Below, piece after piece: positions 49,091 through 60,330 of a stretch of DNA of 64,000 nt. Numbering within the stretch: position 1 is the first letter of the stretch; the number at the start of each line of letters is the position of its first letter. Location: assembly GCA_036734945.1 (NCBI GenBank), contig DAIMXP010000007.1, forward strand, positions 1 through 64,000, written 5' to 3'. Below the pieces are notes generated by a model. It had not been told where the DNA came from, searched no databases, and worked only from the letters and a program-made list of their open reading frames with translations. A program made the translations under genes and the position numbers. Source of the stretch: UBA4733 sp036734945 (GTDB taxonomy: Bacteria > Chloroflexota > UBA4733).

Positions 49091-51013
49091 GTGTCGCTCT
49101 CCTACCAGGAACGCGCCGAAGCGTCCGCGCAGGGCCTTGCCGGCGTCGCGTTCGACGGCAAGGCGTCATTCGCGGCCATCGCCGACCGCCTTGACACGCT
49201 CCTGCGCGAGACCGACACGGAGGCAGCGGAGCTCTTTCTGCTCAGTCCCGATGGTGAGCGGCTGCTCCTGGCGCTCCACCGCGGCGCCTCGCCGCGGGCG
49301 TTTCGCCAGATCACGCAGTTTGCCTGGGGCCAGGGCTTCCCCGGCCTGGTCGCACAGCGTGGCGAGCCACTGCTGAGTCTGGACGTGTCCCACGACGCTC
49401 GCTACCTGCGCACAGCGGTACAACGCCTGGGCTTCCATTGCTACCTCTGCGCGCCGGTCCGCGGCAGCACCGGGCTGCTCGGCAGCCTGCACGTCGCCTC
49501 GCGCCATCAGCCGAGTACACCACCCTCACTGGCGCCGGTGGAGCAGGCGGCCCGGCAGATTGCGCTCATCCTCGAACTGGCTCGTTTCCAGGCGGCGGAT
49601 CGCGTGGCCGCGGAACCGCTGGACGCCGCGCTTGATGCCGGCGCCAATCTGCAAGCCCAGGCGCGGCACATCGTGCAGACGCTCGCCGCTGTGGCGGAGG
49701 CGGAGAGCGGCGCACTCCTCTTGCTGGATGAACGCTGTGGCGCCCTCCACGTGCTGGCCGAGCAGGACGTCTCGTCCCCCGTGCTGCATGCACTCGCGCG
49801 CGTCTGCCGTGGCACAGCCTGCCCCGCGTTGGTGCGCCGGCACTGCGTACTGCCCAGCGATGGTGAGCGGCACAACTCCCCTGCCTGCCGGTCGGTCGAA
49901 CGCGAGTTCCCCACTGCCCTGTGCCTGCCGCTGCTGGCAAGAGGCTGTCCTGTCGGTGTGGTGCTGCTGGGCAACCACCGGTCTGACTCGTCGCCCGCGC
50001 ATCATTTAGCACTCCTCCAGCCGGCCCTCGAACGGGCGGCGGTGGCGCTGCATAACGCCGCCGTGGCGGTGTATGAGGAGTGCGCCGCCCGCCGCCAGAC
50101 GGTAACGACGACCGCAGCCCCGGCCTTCCCAGCCGAAAGCAGCGATGCACCTTCGCCGGCATCGTCGCGCCGCGATCCCGGCGCGATGGAGGCTGTCACG
50201 GGGGTTCCGTTCCTCGACCTGCGTTGCCTGGGTCACTTTGCGATCAGGCGTGATGGGCAGCCCGTACCGCTTGACCAGTTTGTGCGCCGACGATCGGTGA
50301 CGCTGCTGAAGATCCTGCTCACCCGCTACGGAAAGCCGGTGCATCGCGACGAACTGCTGGAGTTGTTATGGCCCGAAGGGAATCCGGCGACGACCCCGGC
50401 GCTGCTGCATGTCGTCGTCCACTACCTGCGGCGCGCGTTGGAGCCGCAGGCGCCGCCCGGAAAGCTCTCGGCCTTCATCAGATCTAGCGGCGACACATAC
50501 GTCTATGACGTCTCGTCACCACACCGACTCGACAGCCAGGAACTGCTCAAGGCCGTGCAGGATGGGGGGCGGCAGGAGTCGCTCAAGCAGGACGCGGCGG
50601 CAATCAAGTCTTATGAGCGGGTCCTGACCCTCTACGATGGCGATTTTCTCGCCGACGAGCGCTACAGCGACTGGTGCGCGCTGGAACGTAGTTATCTGCA
50701 GGAGAGCTTCCTCAGTTCGGTGCGCCGGCTCACCACGCTCTACCTTCGCCACGACGCGGTCACTGCGGCGATAAACTGCTGCCGGCACGCCTTGCGCATC
50801 AACAGCACGTTAGAAGACCTGCACGTGCTGGTGATGCGCTTGCTGCTCCACGACGGGCGCCGTGATGAAGCGATGCGTCAGTATCGCGAGTGCCGCGACG
50901 CCTTGCAGCGAGAACTCGGACTGGCTCCGGCGTCGGAGACGGAAGCGCTGCGATGCTCCATCGTGACGGGCGACGCGATGTCCGAGCCACGCCCAGCGGT
51001 CGGACGCCCGTAA
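49091..51013 (+). CDS. GAF-SARP regulator with bacterial transcriptional activator domain
   Basis: A 640-aa cytoplasmic regulator. The GTG at 49091, six bases after ggagg, is preferred over a TTG at 49070. Residues 20-160 and 185-330 are two GAF-like sensory domains (LHRGASPRAFRQ, VRGSTGLLGSLHVASRHQ; then LLLDERCGALHVLAEQD with several Cys). A linker leads to an OmpR-like winged helix (about 375-470, LRCLGHFAIRRDGQ, LLKILLTRYGKPVHRDELLE, LLHVVVHYLRRALEP) and a BTAD/TPR domain (about 480-620). The gene is the likely activator of the downstream nar operon. The Cys-rich GAF2 could hold an Fe-S cluster or haem for redox sensing, but that is inferred. Confidence 0.87.
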   Translation: MSLSYQERAEASAQGLAGVAFDGKASFAAIADRLDTLLRETDTEAAELFLLSPDGERLLLALHRGASPRAFRQITQFAWGQGFPGLVAQRGEPLLSLDVSHDARYLRTAVQRLGFHCYLCAPVRGSTGLLGSLHVASRHQPSTPPSLAPVEQAARQIALILELARFQAADRVAAEPLDAALDAGANLQAQARHIVQTLAAVAEAESGALLLLDERCGALHVLAEQDVSSPVLHALARVCRGTACPALVRRHCVLPSDGERHNSPACRSVEREFPTALCLPLLARGCPVGVVLLGNHRSDSSPAHHLALLQPALERAAVALHNAAVAVYEECAARRQTVTTTAAPAFPAESSDAPSPASSRRDPGAMEAVTGVPFLDLRCLGHFAIRRDGQPVPLDQFVRRRSVTLLKILLTRYGKPVHRDELLELLWPEGNPATTPALLHVVVHYLRRALEPQAPPGKLSAFIRSSGDTYVYDVSSPHRLDSQELLKAVQDGGRQESLKQDAAAIKSYERVLTLYDGDFLADERYSDWCALERSYLQESFLSSVRRLTTLYLRHDAVTAAINCCRHALRINSTLEDLHVLVMRLLLHDGRRDEAMRQYRECRDALQRELGLAPASETEALRCSIVTGDAMSEPRPAVGRP

Positions 51014-51033
51014 ACCGCGAGTTGCACAACAAA

Positions 51034-51052
51034 TCCGCGGAAGCGCCGCGGA
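51034..51052. promoter_or_regulatory. Candidate operator TCCGCGG-N5-CCGCGGA before the nar operon
   Basis: A perfect 7-bp inverted repeat with a 5-nt spacer lies 61 bp upstream of the cytochrome c start. It may bind the GAF-SARP protein or form an RNA hairpin in the leader. No evidence decides between these. Confidence 0.4.
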
Positions 51053-51112
51053 AGACGCGTGTGCGACAGTGCCACGTAGGCGCAAGAAGGCGCCGCGTGG
51101 GAGGCCGGACCG

Positions 51113-51742
51113 ATGGAGACGCCGCGCGGACCATGCGCCAACGGCACGCTCCGGGCGCGGCCCCGGTCGGCGTGGCTGTTCGGTCTCTTGATCCTTGGCC
51201 TGAGTTGTCTGGTCGTGCCCGTGTATGGGGGACTGGTCCACGTGGAGGCGGCGCCAGGCCTGGTAACACCGGCCGCGGCGGGAGATGCTGCTACCGGACG
51301 TGCGCTCTTCACCGGCGCCACGCCGCTGCAGAATAGCGGCCCGGCCTGTATCGCCTGCCACAGCGTGGCCGGCGTCGGAGCACTGGGCGGCGGCAGCGTG
51401 GGGCCGGACCTCACCGCCGTGTTCACCAGGTATGGCCAGACGGGACTCGCCGCCGCGCTCGCCAATCCGCCTTTCCCTGCCATGCAACCGCTGTTTCGCG
51501 ACCACCCCCTGACGCCTGCCGAACAGGCCGACCTGGTCGCCTACTTTCAGCAGGCAGCGCAGCAGCATCCTGCCTCTCTACAGCCTGCGCCGACCGGCTT
51601 GACGTACAACCGCTGGTCTCTGCCGACCGTCGAAATCGCCTTCCTGGCCGTGATCGGCGCGGCGGTGCTGCTGCTGCTGGCAAACGTGATCTGGCGAGAT
51701 CGCCTGACCGGCGTCCGTCGCCCACTCGTCGAGCGGAGATAA
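51113..51742 (+). CDS. Membrane-anchored monohaem cytochrome c of the nar operon
   Basis: A 209-aa cytochrome c. The N-terminal hydrophobic stretch (about residues 20-42) is a signal anchor. The haem site is Cys79-I-A-Cys82-His83, and Met124 (FPAMQPLF) is a possible sixth ligand. A second membrane helix spans about 173-193 (PTVEIAFLAVIGAAVLLLLA), followed by a positive tail (RDRLTGVRRP), so the haem domain is outside the membrane. It stands six bases before narG on the same transcript. In Thermus the nar operon likewise starts with a cytochrome c (NarC). It could carry electrons to or from NarI, or run in reverse if the enzyme oxidises nitrite. Confidence 0.9.
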   Translation: METPRGPCANGTLRARPRSAWLFGLLILGLSCLVVPVYGGLVHVEAAPGLVTPAAAGDAATGRALFTGATPLQNSGPACIACHSVAGVGALGGGSVGPDLTAVFTRYGQTGLAAALANPPFPAMQPLFRDHPLTPAEQADLVAYFQQAAQQHPASLQPAPTGLTYNRWSLPTVEIAFLAVIGAAVLLLLANVIWRDRLTGVRRPLVERR

Positions 51743-51748
51743 ATCAGC

Positions 51749-54700
51749 ATGGGCTGGATTCAGGATCTGGTGAAGCCCCAGGCACGGCGCTGGGAGGAGT
51801 TCTACCGTAACCGCTGGCAGCACGATCGGGTGGTGCGCAGCACACACGGTGTCAACTGCACCGGCGGCTGTTCCTGGATGGTGTTTGTGAAGGACGGCAT
51901 CATCACCTGGGAAATGCAAGCCACCGACTATCCGCTGCTGAACCCGAACCTGCCGCCCTACGAGCCCCGGGGCTGCCAGCGCGGCATCTCCGCGTCCTGG
52001 TACGTCTACAGCCCGATCCGCGTCAAACACCCGTACCTGCGCGGGCCGCTCATGGACTTCTGGCGGGCTGCGCGCGCGCAGCATGCCGACCCGGTGGCGG
52101 CCTGGGCATCGATCGTCGAAGATGCCGAGAAGCGCAGCCGTTTCCAGCGGGCGCGGGGCAAGGGCGGCTTCCGCCGCTCCACGTGGGACGAGGTCCTGGA
52201 ACTCATCGCCGCCGCTACCCTCTACACGGCGAAGCGCTGGGGGCCGGATCGCGTCTTTGGCTTCTCGCCGATCCCTGCCATGTCGTACCTCTCTTATGCC
52301 GGCGGCTCCCGCTTCTTACAGTTGGCGGGTGGCGTGAACATGAGCTTCTACGACTGGTACGCCGACCTGCCGAACGCCTTCCCCGAGGTCTGGGGCGACC
52401 AGACCGACGTCTGCGAGAGCGCCGACTGGTACAACTCGCGCTACATCGTGTCCATGGGCGCCAACCTGAACATGACGCGCACGCCCGACGTCCACTTCAT
52501 TTCCGAGGCGCGGCACGAAGGCGCCAAGTTTGTCGTCATGGCCCCGGACTTCAGCCAGGTTGCCAAGTTCGCCGACTGGTGGATCCCCGTCAAGGCCGGG
52601 CAGGATACTGCTCTCTGGATGGCCGTCAACCACGTCATCTTGAAAGAGTTCTACGTCGACCGGCAGGTCCCGTACTTTGCCGATTACCTCAAGCGTTTCA
52701 GCGATGCCCCTTTCCTGGTCGAACTCCATCCGGTCGATGGTGGCTACGCCGCGGGCCAGTTCCTGCGGGCGAACCGGCTCGCCGGCTATGCCGACGTGGA
52801 GAACGGCGACTGGAAGTTACTGGTCCACGATCAAGGCAGCGACCAGCCGAAAATGCCCAAGGGCGCCGTCGGGTTCCGTTGGGGACAGATCAAGGGCAAT
52901 TGGAACCTGCAGATGGAAGATGGGCTGGATAACCAGCCGATCAGTCCAGCCCTCTCCTTCTCTGAGGCCTACGACGAGGTGGTGTCCGTCGCTTTCCAGG
53001 ATTTCGCGCAAAGCCAAACCTTGCAACACTGGGTGCCGGTGAAGTACATCGAGACCACCGGCGGCAGGGTGCTGGTGACGACCGCCTTCGACCTGCTGGT
53101 AGCCCAGTTCGGTGTCACGCGAGGGCTACCCGGAGAGGAACCGGTCGGCTTTGACGACATCAAGCCGTACACCCCCGCCTGGCAAGAGCAGTTCACCGGC
53201 ATTGGCCGGGATACCGTCCTGCGTCTGGCGCGGGAGTTTGCCGGCAACGCCGAGGCTACCGAGGGCCGCTCGATGGTCATCATAGGCGCCGGCGTGAACC
53301 ACTGGTACAACAGCAATCTGGGCTACCGCGCCCCCATCACGGCGCTCATCCTCTGCGGCTGCTGTGGCCGCAACGGCGGGGGAATGAACCACTACGTCGG
53401 TCAGGAGAAGCTGACACTGATCGCGCCGTGGACCAGTCTGGCCTTTGCGCTCGACTGGGCCACGCCGCCTCGCCAGCAGCAAACACCGCTCTGGCACTAT
53501 ATCAACAGCGACCAGTGGCGCTACGAAGGCGCCTTCACCGACTACGCGGCCGTGCCTCCGCAGACGCGCTGGGCGCACGGGCACGCCGCCGACCTGACGG
53601 CGCAGGCCGTGCGCCAGGGCTGGATGCCCCACTACCCGCAGTTCAACCGCAACCCGCTGGAGCTGGTTCGCGAGGCGGAAGCGGCCGGGGCGCGCAGCGA
53701 CCAGGAAATCGTGGATTGGGTCACCAGGCAGATTCAGGACCGCAAGGTGCGCTTTGCGGTGGAGGACCCTGATGCGCCGGAGAACTGGCCGCGTGTCTGG
53801 TTCATCTGGCGTGGTAACGCCATTATGGCCAGCGCCAAGGGTCACGAGTTCTTCCTGCGGCACTACCTGGGGACGCACGACAATCTGGTTGCCGAAGAAC
53901 GCGCCGCTGATCAGGTCCACGATGTGACCTGGCGCCCGGAGGCGCCGCGGGGCAAGATGGACCTCGTGATCGATCTCAACTTCCGCATGGATACCTCGGC
54001 GCTCTATTCGGACGTTGTGTTACCGGCGGCGATGTGGTACGAGAAGAACGACCTCAACACCACCGATCTGCATTCCTTCGTTCACCCGCTGGGGGCAGCC
54101 GTGCCGCCCGCCTGGGAGGCCAAGAGCGACTGGGATATCTACAAGCTGTTGGCGCAGAAGGTCAGCGAGTTGGCGCCGACGGTGTTTCCCGAGCCGGTGA
54201 AAGACCTGGTGTCCTCTCCACTCATGCACGACACGCCGGACGAGCTCGCCCAGACGGCGCCGCGAGACTGGGCGAAGGGAGAGTGCGAGCCGATCCCAGG
54301 CAAGACGATGCCGCACCTGCGCGTGGTCGAGCGGGACTACACGCGCCTCTACCAGCGCTTCATCTCCCTGGGACCACGGCTGCGTCAGAACGGCATCAGC
54401 GGTAACGGCGTGCAGATTCCGGTCGCTACCGTCTATGACGCACTGCTGGCAGCTCCGACCGGCGGCTCCCCGGACCCGCAGCGGACACGCTGTGTCACCT
54501 GGGAGGGCGGGCGGTATCCCAGCCTGGAGGACGCCCTTGACGCCGCCAACGTGCTCCTCCAGTTGGCGCCGGAGACCAACGGGGAGGTGGCCTATGCCGC
54601 TTACAAACACGAGGAGGAGCGCGTGGGACTGCCCCTGGCGGACATCGCTGAATCCACGCGCGGGGTGCGCATGGATTTCCACGACCTCACCCGCCAGGTC

Positions 54701-55390
54701 CGGCGAACCCTGGGCAGCCCGTGCTGGTCGGGTCTGGTCAACGATGGCCGCGCCTACGCCGCCTGGTGTACGAATGTCGAGCGCCTGGTGCCCTGGCGCA
54801 CGTTGACTGGACGCCAGCACCTGTACCTCGACCATCCGCTGTACCTCGACTTCGGGGAGCATCTGCCGACGTACAAGCCAAAGCTCGATCCGGCGAAGAC
54901 CAGGGATATCTTTTCCAGTCCCCAGGATGAGCACAGCCTGGCGCTGAACTTTATTACGCCCCACGGCAAGTGGCACATTCACACAACGTTCTACGACAAC
55001 TTGCGCATGCTGACCCTGTCGCGGGGCATCGAACCCTGCTGGATCAACGACAAAGATGCGCAGAAGGTCGGCATCGTCGATAACGATTGGGTGGAGATCT
55101 ACAACGATAACGGCGTCATGATCACCCGCGCCGCCGTGAGCGCGCGCGTCCAGCCAGGGACCTGTATGGTCTACCACGCGCAGGAACGGACGCTCGGCAC
55201 GCCGAAGTCACAGGTACGCGCCGGACGGCGGAGCGGGGCGCACAACAGTCTGACCCGAACACGCATTAAGCCGGTAGAACTGGCGGGCGGCTACGCGCAG
55301 TTTACCTACGGTTTCAACTACTGGGGACCTATCGGTGTGAACCGCGACACCTATGTGCTCGTACGCAAGCTGGAAAAGGTGGACTGGTAA
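51749..55390 (+). CDS. narG: Respiratory nitrate reductase alpha subunit NarG (or nitrite oxidoreductase-like)
   Basis: A 1213-aa molybdoprotein with no twin-arginine signal, so cytoplasm-facing. Fe-S cluster FS0 ligands are His33, Cys37, Cys41 and Cys76 (HGVNCTGGC, then EPRGCQRG), exactly as in NarG. The Mo-Asp region is YDWYADLP and nearby QTDVCESADWYNS is family-typical. The C-terminal ending KTDxYVLVRKLEKVDW-like (RDTYVLVRKLEK) is intact. It reduces nitrate to nitrite with quinol electrons coming through NarI and NarH. Some Chloroflexota use the related cytoplasmic-type enzyme in reverse to oxidise nitrite, and the sequence alone cannot separate the two. Overall length is typical. Confidence 0.96.
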   Translation: MGWIQDLVKPQARRWEEFYRNRWQHDRVVRSTHGVNCTGGCSWMVFVKDGIITWEMQATDYPLLNPNLPPYEPRGCQRGISASWYVYSPIRVKHPYLRGPLMDFWRAARAQHADPVAAWASIVEDAEKRSRFQRARGKGGFRRSTWDEVLELIAAATLYTAKRWGPDRVFGFSPIPAMSYLSYAGGSRFLQLAGGVNMSFYDWYADLPNAFPEVWGDQTDVCESADWYNSRYIVSMGANLNMTRTPDVHFISEARHEGAKFVVMAPDFSQVAKFADWWIPVKAGQDTALWMAVNHVILKEFYVDRQVPYFADYLKRFSDAPFLVELHPVDGGYAAGQFLRANRLAGYADVENGDWKLLVHDQGSDQPKMPKGAVGFRWGQIKGNWNLQMEDGLDNQPISPALSFSEAYDEVVSVAFQDFAQSQTLQHWVPVKYIETTGGRVLVTTAFDLLVAQFGVTRGLPGEEPVGFDDIKPYTPAWQEQFTGIGRDTVLRLAREFAGNAEATEGRSMVIIGAGVNHWYNSNLGYRAPITALILCGCCGRNGGGMNHYVGQEKLTLIAPWTSLAFALDWATPPRQQQTPLWHYINSDQWRYEGAFTDYAAVPPQTRWAHGHAADLTAQAVRQGWMPHYPQFNRNPLELVREAEAAGARSDQEIVDWVTRQIQDRKVRFAVEDPDAPENWPRVWFIWRGNAIMASAKGHEFFLRHYLGTHDNLVAEERAADQVHDVTWRPEAPRGKMDLVIDLNFRMDTSALYSDVVLPAAMWYEKNDLNTTDLHSFVHPLGAAVPPAWEAKSDWDIYKLLAQKVSELAPTVFPEPVKDLVSSPLMHDTPDELAQTAPRDWAKGECEPIPGKTMPHLRVVERDYTRLYQRFISLGPRLRQNGISGNGVQIPVATVYDALLAAPTGGSPDPQRTRCVTWEGGRYPSLEDALDAANVLLQLAPETNGEVAYAAYKHEEERVGLPLADIAESTRGVRMDFHDLTRQVRRTLGSPCWSGLVNDGRAYAAWCTNVERLVPWRTLTGRQHLYLDHPLYLDFGEHLPTYKPKLDPAKTRDIFSSPQDEHSLALNFITPHGKWHIHTTFYDNLRMLTLSRGIEPCWINDKDAQKVGIVDNDWVEIYNDNGVMITRAAVSARVQPGTCMVYHAQERTLGTPKSQVRAGRRSGAHNSLTRTRIKPVELAGGYAQFTYGFNYWGPIGVNRDTYVLVRKLEKVDW

Positions 55391-55437
55391 GCTGGCGCCG
55401 TTGCCGGCGTCGTGAGCGGTCCGAGAAAGGCGAAGTC

Positions 55438-56939
<1,502 letters not shown>

Positions 56940-56946
<7 letters not shown>

Positions 56947-57587
56947 ATGTCGTGCTGAACACAATGGATCAACAGGCAACTCGGCGCCTGTGGGGACTGT
57001 TCGCTGATTTGCTGGACTATCCTCAGGCCGACCTGAACGACGCAGCCATCGCCTGCCAGCGAATGGCGTCCGACGTGGACCCGGCGGCGGCCGCGCCGCT
57101 CGCCCTCTTTCGCGCCTGGCTGGAACAGACCCCGCCCGGCCGCGTGGAGGAGGTCTATACGGCGATCTTCGACCTTGACGTGTCCCGCTCTCCCTACGCG
57201 GGGTATCACCTGTTCGGCGAGACGTATCAGCGCAGTCTCTTCCTCATTGGCCTCAAGGAGTGGTTTGCCGCCGCTCACTTCAACTCTGGGCAGGAGCTGC
57301 CGGACCATCTGGCCGTCCTCCTGCGCTTCCTGGCGCTGTGCGACGAGGGCGACCGGCGCGATGAGTTGATCCAGGATGCGCTCCTGCCCGCGCTGGCGAA
57401 GATCCTCGCTGTCGGCGAGCGCCAGGGGAACGAAGAGGAGGGGGTGTCGGGCCAGGCGCCACCCCAGGCAGACGAGAACGTCGCTTCTCCCTACCTCCAT
57501 GTGCTCCGAGGGCTGCAGGCTGTTCTCGAGCAGTGGCCCCGTCCGGCTGTGCTCACGCCACTGGAAGAAGGTGGGGTCCGTGTCTGA
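56940..57587 (+). CDS. narJ: Nitrate reductase assembly chaperone NarJ
   Basis: A 215-aa, helix-rich cytoplasmic chaperone (TorD/NarJ family). Recognisable features are the opening LWGLFADLLDYPQADL and the central DVSRSPYAGYHLFGETYQRS. It helps Mo-cofactor insertion in NarG. The GTG at 56940 overlaps narH by 7 nt; an ATG at 56964 (MDQQATRRLWG) could be the real start. Its 3' end overlaps narI by 8 nt. A proline/glutamate-rich linker (EEEGVSGQAPPQADEN) before the last helix is unusual. Confidence 0.9.
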
Positions 57588-58302
57588 TCTGGTGCTGTTC
57601 GTCGCCTTCCCGTACGTCGCCACAGTCCTGGCCGTGCTGGTCGGCATCTATCGCTATTTCGGCGATCGCTTCTCCTACTCCAGCCAGTCGTCGCAGTTTC
57701 TGGAGAACCGGGTGCTGTTCTGGGGGTCCGTTCCCTGGCACTACGGCATCATCACGATCCTGCTGGTTCACGTCGTGGCGGGCGTCATCCCCGGCGCCTG
57801 GGGGCAACTGCTCGGCGTACCGTGGCGCCTCGCCGCCCTGGAGGTGACGGGGCTGGCGATAGCCGCGCTGACACTGTTCGGCCTCGTCCTGCTCATCATT
57901 CGGCGACTGAGCATCCCGCGCGTCCGCGCGGTGACGACCGGGCTCGACTGGGTGCTGCTGGCAGCGTTGCTGGTGCAAGTGGGGCTCGGCTGCTGGATCG
58001 CCCTGTTCTATCGCTGGGGTGGCGCCTGGTACGTGCATACTGCTGCCCCCTGGCTGGCTTCCCTGGTGACGCTCAACCCGCAGACGGACACCGTGGCGGC
58101 GTTGCCAGGCGTCGTCAAACTGCACCTGCTGGGCGGCTTTGTGATCGTGGCCCTGTTCCCCTTCACCCGCCTGGTGCATCTGGTGACGTTCCCCGTCACC
58201 TATCTCTGGCGGCCGCAGCAGGTGGTGATCTGGAACCGTCGGCGCACCAGTGCAGCACTCTCGCCAGACCGGCCAGGCGGGCTAAGGCGCGTCAGGCGAT
58301 GA
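57580..58302 (+). CDS. narI: Nitrate reductase gamma subunit NarI (b-type cytochrome)
   Basis: A 240-aa membrane protein with five hydrophobic helices, starting with the GTG at 57580. The haem-ligand histidines expected in NarI are seen in GSVPWHYGI, LLVHVVAG, VKLHLLGG and TRLVHLVTFP, two near each side of the membrane. It takes electrons from quinol and passes them to NarH while releasing protons outside. The start overlaps narJ by 8 nt and the stop shares ATGA with the FmdE-like gene. The C-terminal tail is basic (RPQQVVIWNRRR), facing the cytoplasm. Confidence 0.95.
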   Translation: MSDLVLFVAFPYVATVLAVLVGIYRYFGDRFSYSSQSSQFLENRVLFWGSVPWHYGIITILLVHVVAGVIPGAWGQLLGVPWRLAALEVTGLAIAALTLFGLVLLIIRRLSIPRVRAVTTGLDWVLLAALLVQVGLGCWIALFYRWGGAWYVHTAAPWLASLVTLNPQTDTVAALPGVVKLHLLGGFVIVALFPFTRLVHLVTFPVTYLWRPQQVVIWNRRRTSAALSPDRPGGLRRVRR

Positions 58303-58898
58303 CGACGCTGGAAGAACTTCTGGCGGCCAGCGCCGCGCGCCACGCGCACCTCTGCCCCCGACAGGTGCTGGGTGTGCGCATGGGCGTGCTCGGAGGCTGG
58401 TTCCTTGCCCTGGACGTGCCACGGCAGGATAAACGTCTGCTGGTCATCCTGGAGACGGATGGCTGCGTGGTGGACGGATTGACCGCGGCAACCGGCTGCT
58501 CCGTCGGCCATCGCACCCTGCGAATCGAGGATCTCGGCAAGGTGGCAGCGACCTTCGTCGACATCCAGACGGAGCAGGCCGTTCGAATCGCTCCCCGGCC
58601 GGACCTGCGCGCCCATGCCGTCGAGTATGCACCAGAGGCGACGAACCGCTGGCAGACCTATCTCCTGGCCTACCAGCGCATGCCGGTGGAAGCGCTGTTG
58701 CTGGCCCAGCCCGTGCAACTCGTCCGGCCGCCTGCTGAAATCGTCAGCCGGCCCGGCGCGCGGGCGGTGTGCCAGCAGTGCCGGGAGGAGATCATCAACG
58801 AACGCGAAGTGACACGGAATGGCCGGACGCTCTGCCGGAGTTGTGCCGACGGAGCCTACTACCGGCTGCTCAGCGGCGCGCAGGCCGCCGCGGTGTGA
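58299..58898 (+). CDS. FmdE-domain protein with C-terminal zinc ribbon
   Basis: A 199-aa protein. Residues 10-130 form an FmdE domain: HAHLCPRQVLGVRMG, ILETDGCVVDGLTAATGCSVG and LEDLGKVAATFVD-like (IEDLGKVAATFVD). Residues 155-185 hold C-Q-Q-C and C-R-S-C, a Zn-ribbon. FmdE accompanies molybdenum formylmethanofuran dehydrogenases and some formate dehydrogenases and is thought to help in Mo-pterin or metal handling. Its start lies in the ATGA overlap with narI, so it belongs to the nar operon. It may help mature NarG. That role is inferred, not established. Confidence 0.85.
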   Translation: MTTLEELLAASAARHAHLCPRQVLGVRMGVLGGWFLALDVPRQDKRLLVILETDGCVVDGLTAATGCSVGHRTLRIEDLGKVAATFVDIQTEQAVRIAPRPDLRAHAVEYAPEATNRWQTYLLAYQRMPVEALLLAQPVQLVRPPAEIVSRPGARAVCQQCREEIINEREVTRNGRTLCRSCADGAYYRLLSGAQAAAV

Positions 58899-58921
58899 CA
58901 GCGTGAAGGGGTGGGATGACG

Positions 58922-58948
58922 CTCCCGACGACGGAGGGTGGTCGGGAG
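58922..58948 (+). promoter_or_regulatory. Intercistronic hairpin before narK
   Basis: ctcccgac (58922-58929) and gtcgggag (58941-58948) form an 8-bp perfect stem with an 11-nt loop, between the FmdE-like gene and narK. No T-run follows. It may adjust mRNA stability so narK is expressed differently from narGHJI. Confidence 0.45.
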
Positions 58949-58974
58949 TCACCGGATAAGGGAGGAGGCCGTCA

Positions 58975-60327
58975 ATGCCGGTCGTTCAGGCACAGACGCA
59001 CGAGTTCTCGCCCCAGGGGAACCGGCGGAGCGCACTGTGGCTCGCCACCCTTGGCTTCTTCGGAGGCTTCGCCGGGGTGGCGATCTTCGGGCCGATGGCG
59101 CCGAAGTTTGCCGCTCTGCTCCACCTGACGCCGTTCCAGGCAGGGCTGCTCGCCGGCATTCCGAGCCTCACCGGTGCGCTGCTCCGGCTGCCCTTTGGCG
59201 CCTGGGTCGACCGAGGCGGTGGGCGTCGGCCGTTCCTCATTCTGCTGGGGCTCACGCTCGTCGGGATGGCGGGCCTGCTGCTCCTGCTCGCCACCTCCTA
59301 TCCAGACCACATGGCGGGCCTCTATCCCCTCTTGCTGGCGCTCGGCATGCTCATTGGCTGCGGCATCGCCACCTTCTCCGTCGGCATCCCGCAGGTCTCC
59401 TACTGGTTCCCCAGACGGCAGCAGGGCGGTCCACTGGGAGTCTACGCCGGACTGGGGAATACCGCGCCAGGACTGTCGTCCTGGCTGCTGCCCGTCGCCG
59501 TTGGATCGCTGGGGATGCTCGCCGCCTACGGCTTCTGGTTTCTGGTGCTGGCCGTCATCACCGCCGTCTATGCCCTCGCTATGCGCGACGCGCCGTTCTT
59601 CCAGGCGCGTCGCCAGGGCCTGACGCTCAACGCCGATCAACTCGCCCAACTGGACCAGGACCTCGTCCCAACGGGCTCGGCATGGGCGGGCCTGAAACGC
59701 GCCGCGCAGACGTCGGAGACGTGGGCACTGGTCTTCATGTACTTCATCTCCTTCGGCGGCTTCCTTGCGCTCACCGCCTGGCTCCCCACGTTCTGGCATG
59801 CCACCTATGCGACCTCGCTGGCGCGCGGCGGTCTGCTGACACTCACCTTCGCCTTGCTGACCGCGCTGGTGCGCGTTCCTGGGGGGCTGCTCTCCGACCG
59901 CGTCTCGATCCGCTTTGCGCTCAGCGGCAACCTCGTCTTGATGGCCATAGGCGCGCTCCTCGTGGCCGGCACGCCGCTGTTCACCCTCTCCCTCACCGGC
60001 ACGGTCCTGATCGCCCTTGGCATGGGACTGCAGAACGCTATCGTCTTCAAGCTCCTCCCCCACTACGTTCCGCATGCGGTCGGTGGGGCCGCCGGCTGGG
60101 TGGGCGGCCTGGGGGCGCTGGGTGGCTTCATCCTGCCACCGCTGCTCGGTACCATTGCCGGCGCCGTGGGGGGGACAGAGGGCTACCATCGAGCGTTCCT
60201 GATCGTGGTTGCGCTGGCCGTGCTCGGTCTGGTGGACGTTGGCTGGCTCACGCACTGGCGCTGGCAAACCGTCCTGGGCGCCGGCCGGATGGGCCGCGGT
60301 CCCACCACGCCAGGGCCGTCGACGTAG
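58975..60327 (+). CDS. narK: Nitrate/nitrite transporter NarK (MFS)
   Basis: A 450-aa MFS protein with twelve hydrophobic segments, starting at an ATG behind ggaggagg. The nitrate signature regions are seen as GLGNTAPGLSSW in TM5 and a second glycine-rich stretch in TM11 (GGAAGWVGGLGALGGF). TM2-3 has RLPFGAWVDRGGGRR and TM8-9 has RVPGGLLSDRVSIR. It imports nitrate and/or exchanges it for nitrite. It closes the nar operon, 76 nt after the FmdE-like gene. The direction depends on whether the NarG enzyme reduces nitrate or oxidises nitrite. Confidence 0.94.
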   Translation: MPVVQAQTHEFSPQGNRRSALWLATLGFFGGFAGVAIFGPMAPKFAALLHLTPFQAGLLAGIPSLTGALLRLPFGAWVDRGGGRRPFLILLGLTLVGMAGLLLLLATSYPDHMAGLYPLLLALGMLIGCGIATFSVGIPQVSYWFPRRQQGGPLGVYAGLGNTAPGLSSWLLPVAVGSLGMLAAYGFWFLVLAVITAVYALAMRDAPFFQARRQGLTLNADQLAQLDQDLVPTGSAWAGLKRAAQTSETWALVFMYFISFGGFLALTAWLPTFWHATYATSLARGGLLTLTFALLTALVRVPGGLLSDRVSIRFALSGNLVLMAIGALLVAGTPLFTLSLTGTVLIALGMGLQNAIVFKLLPHYVPHAVGGAAGWVGGLGALGGFILPPLLGTIAGAVGGTEGYHRAFLIVVALAVLGLVDVGWLTHWRWQTVLGAGRMGRGPTTPGPST

Positions 60328-60330
60328 CCG

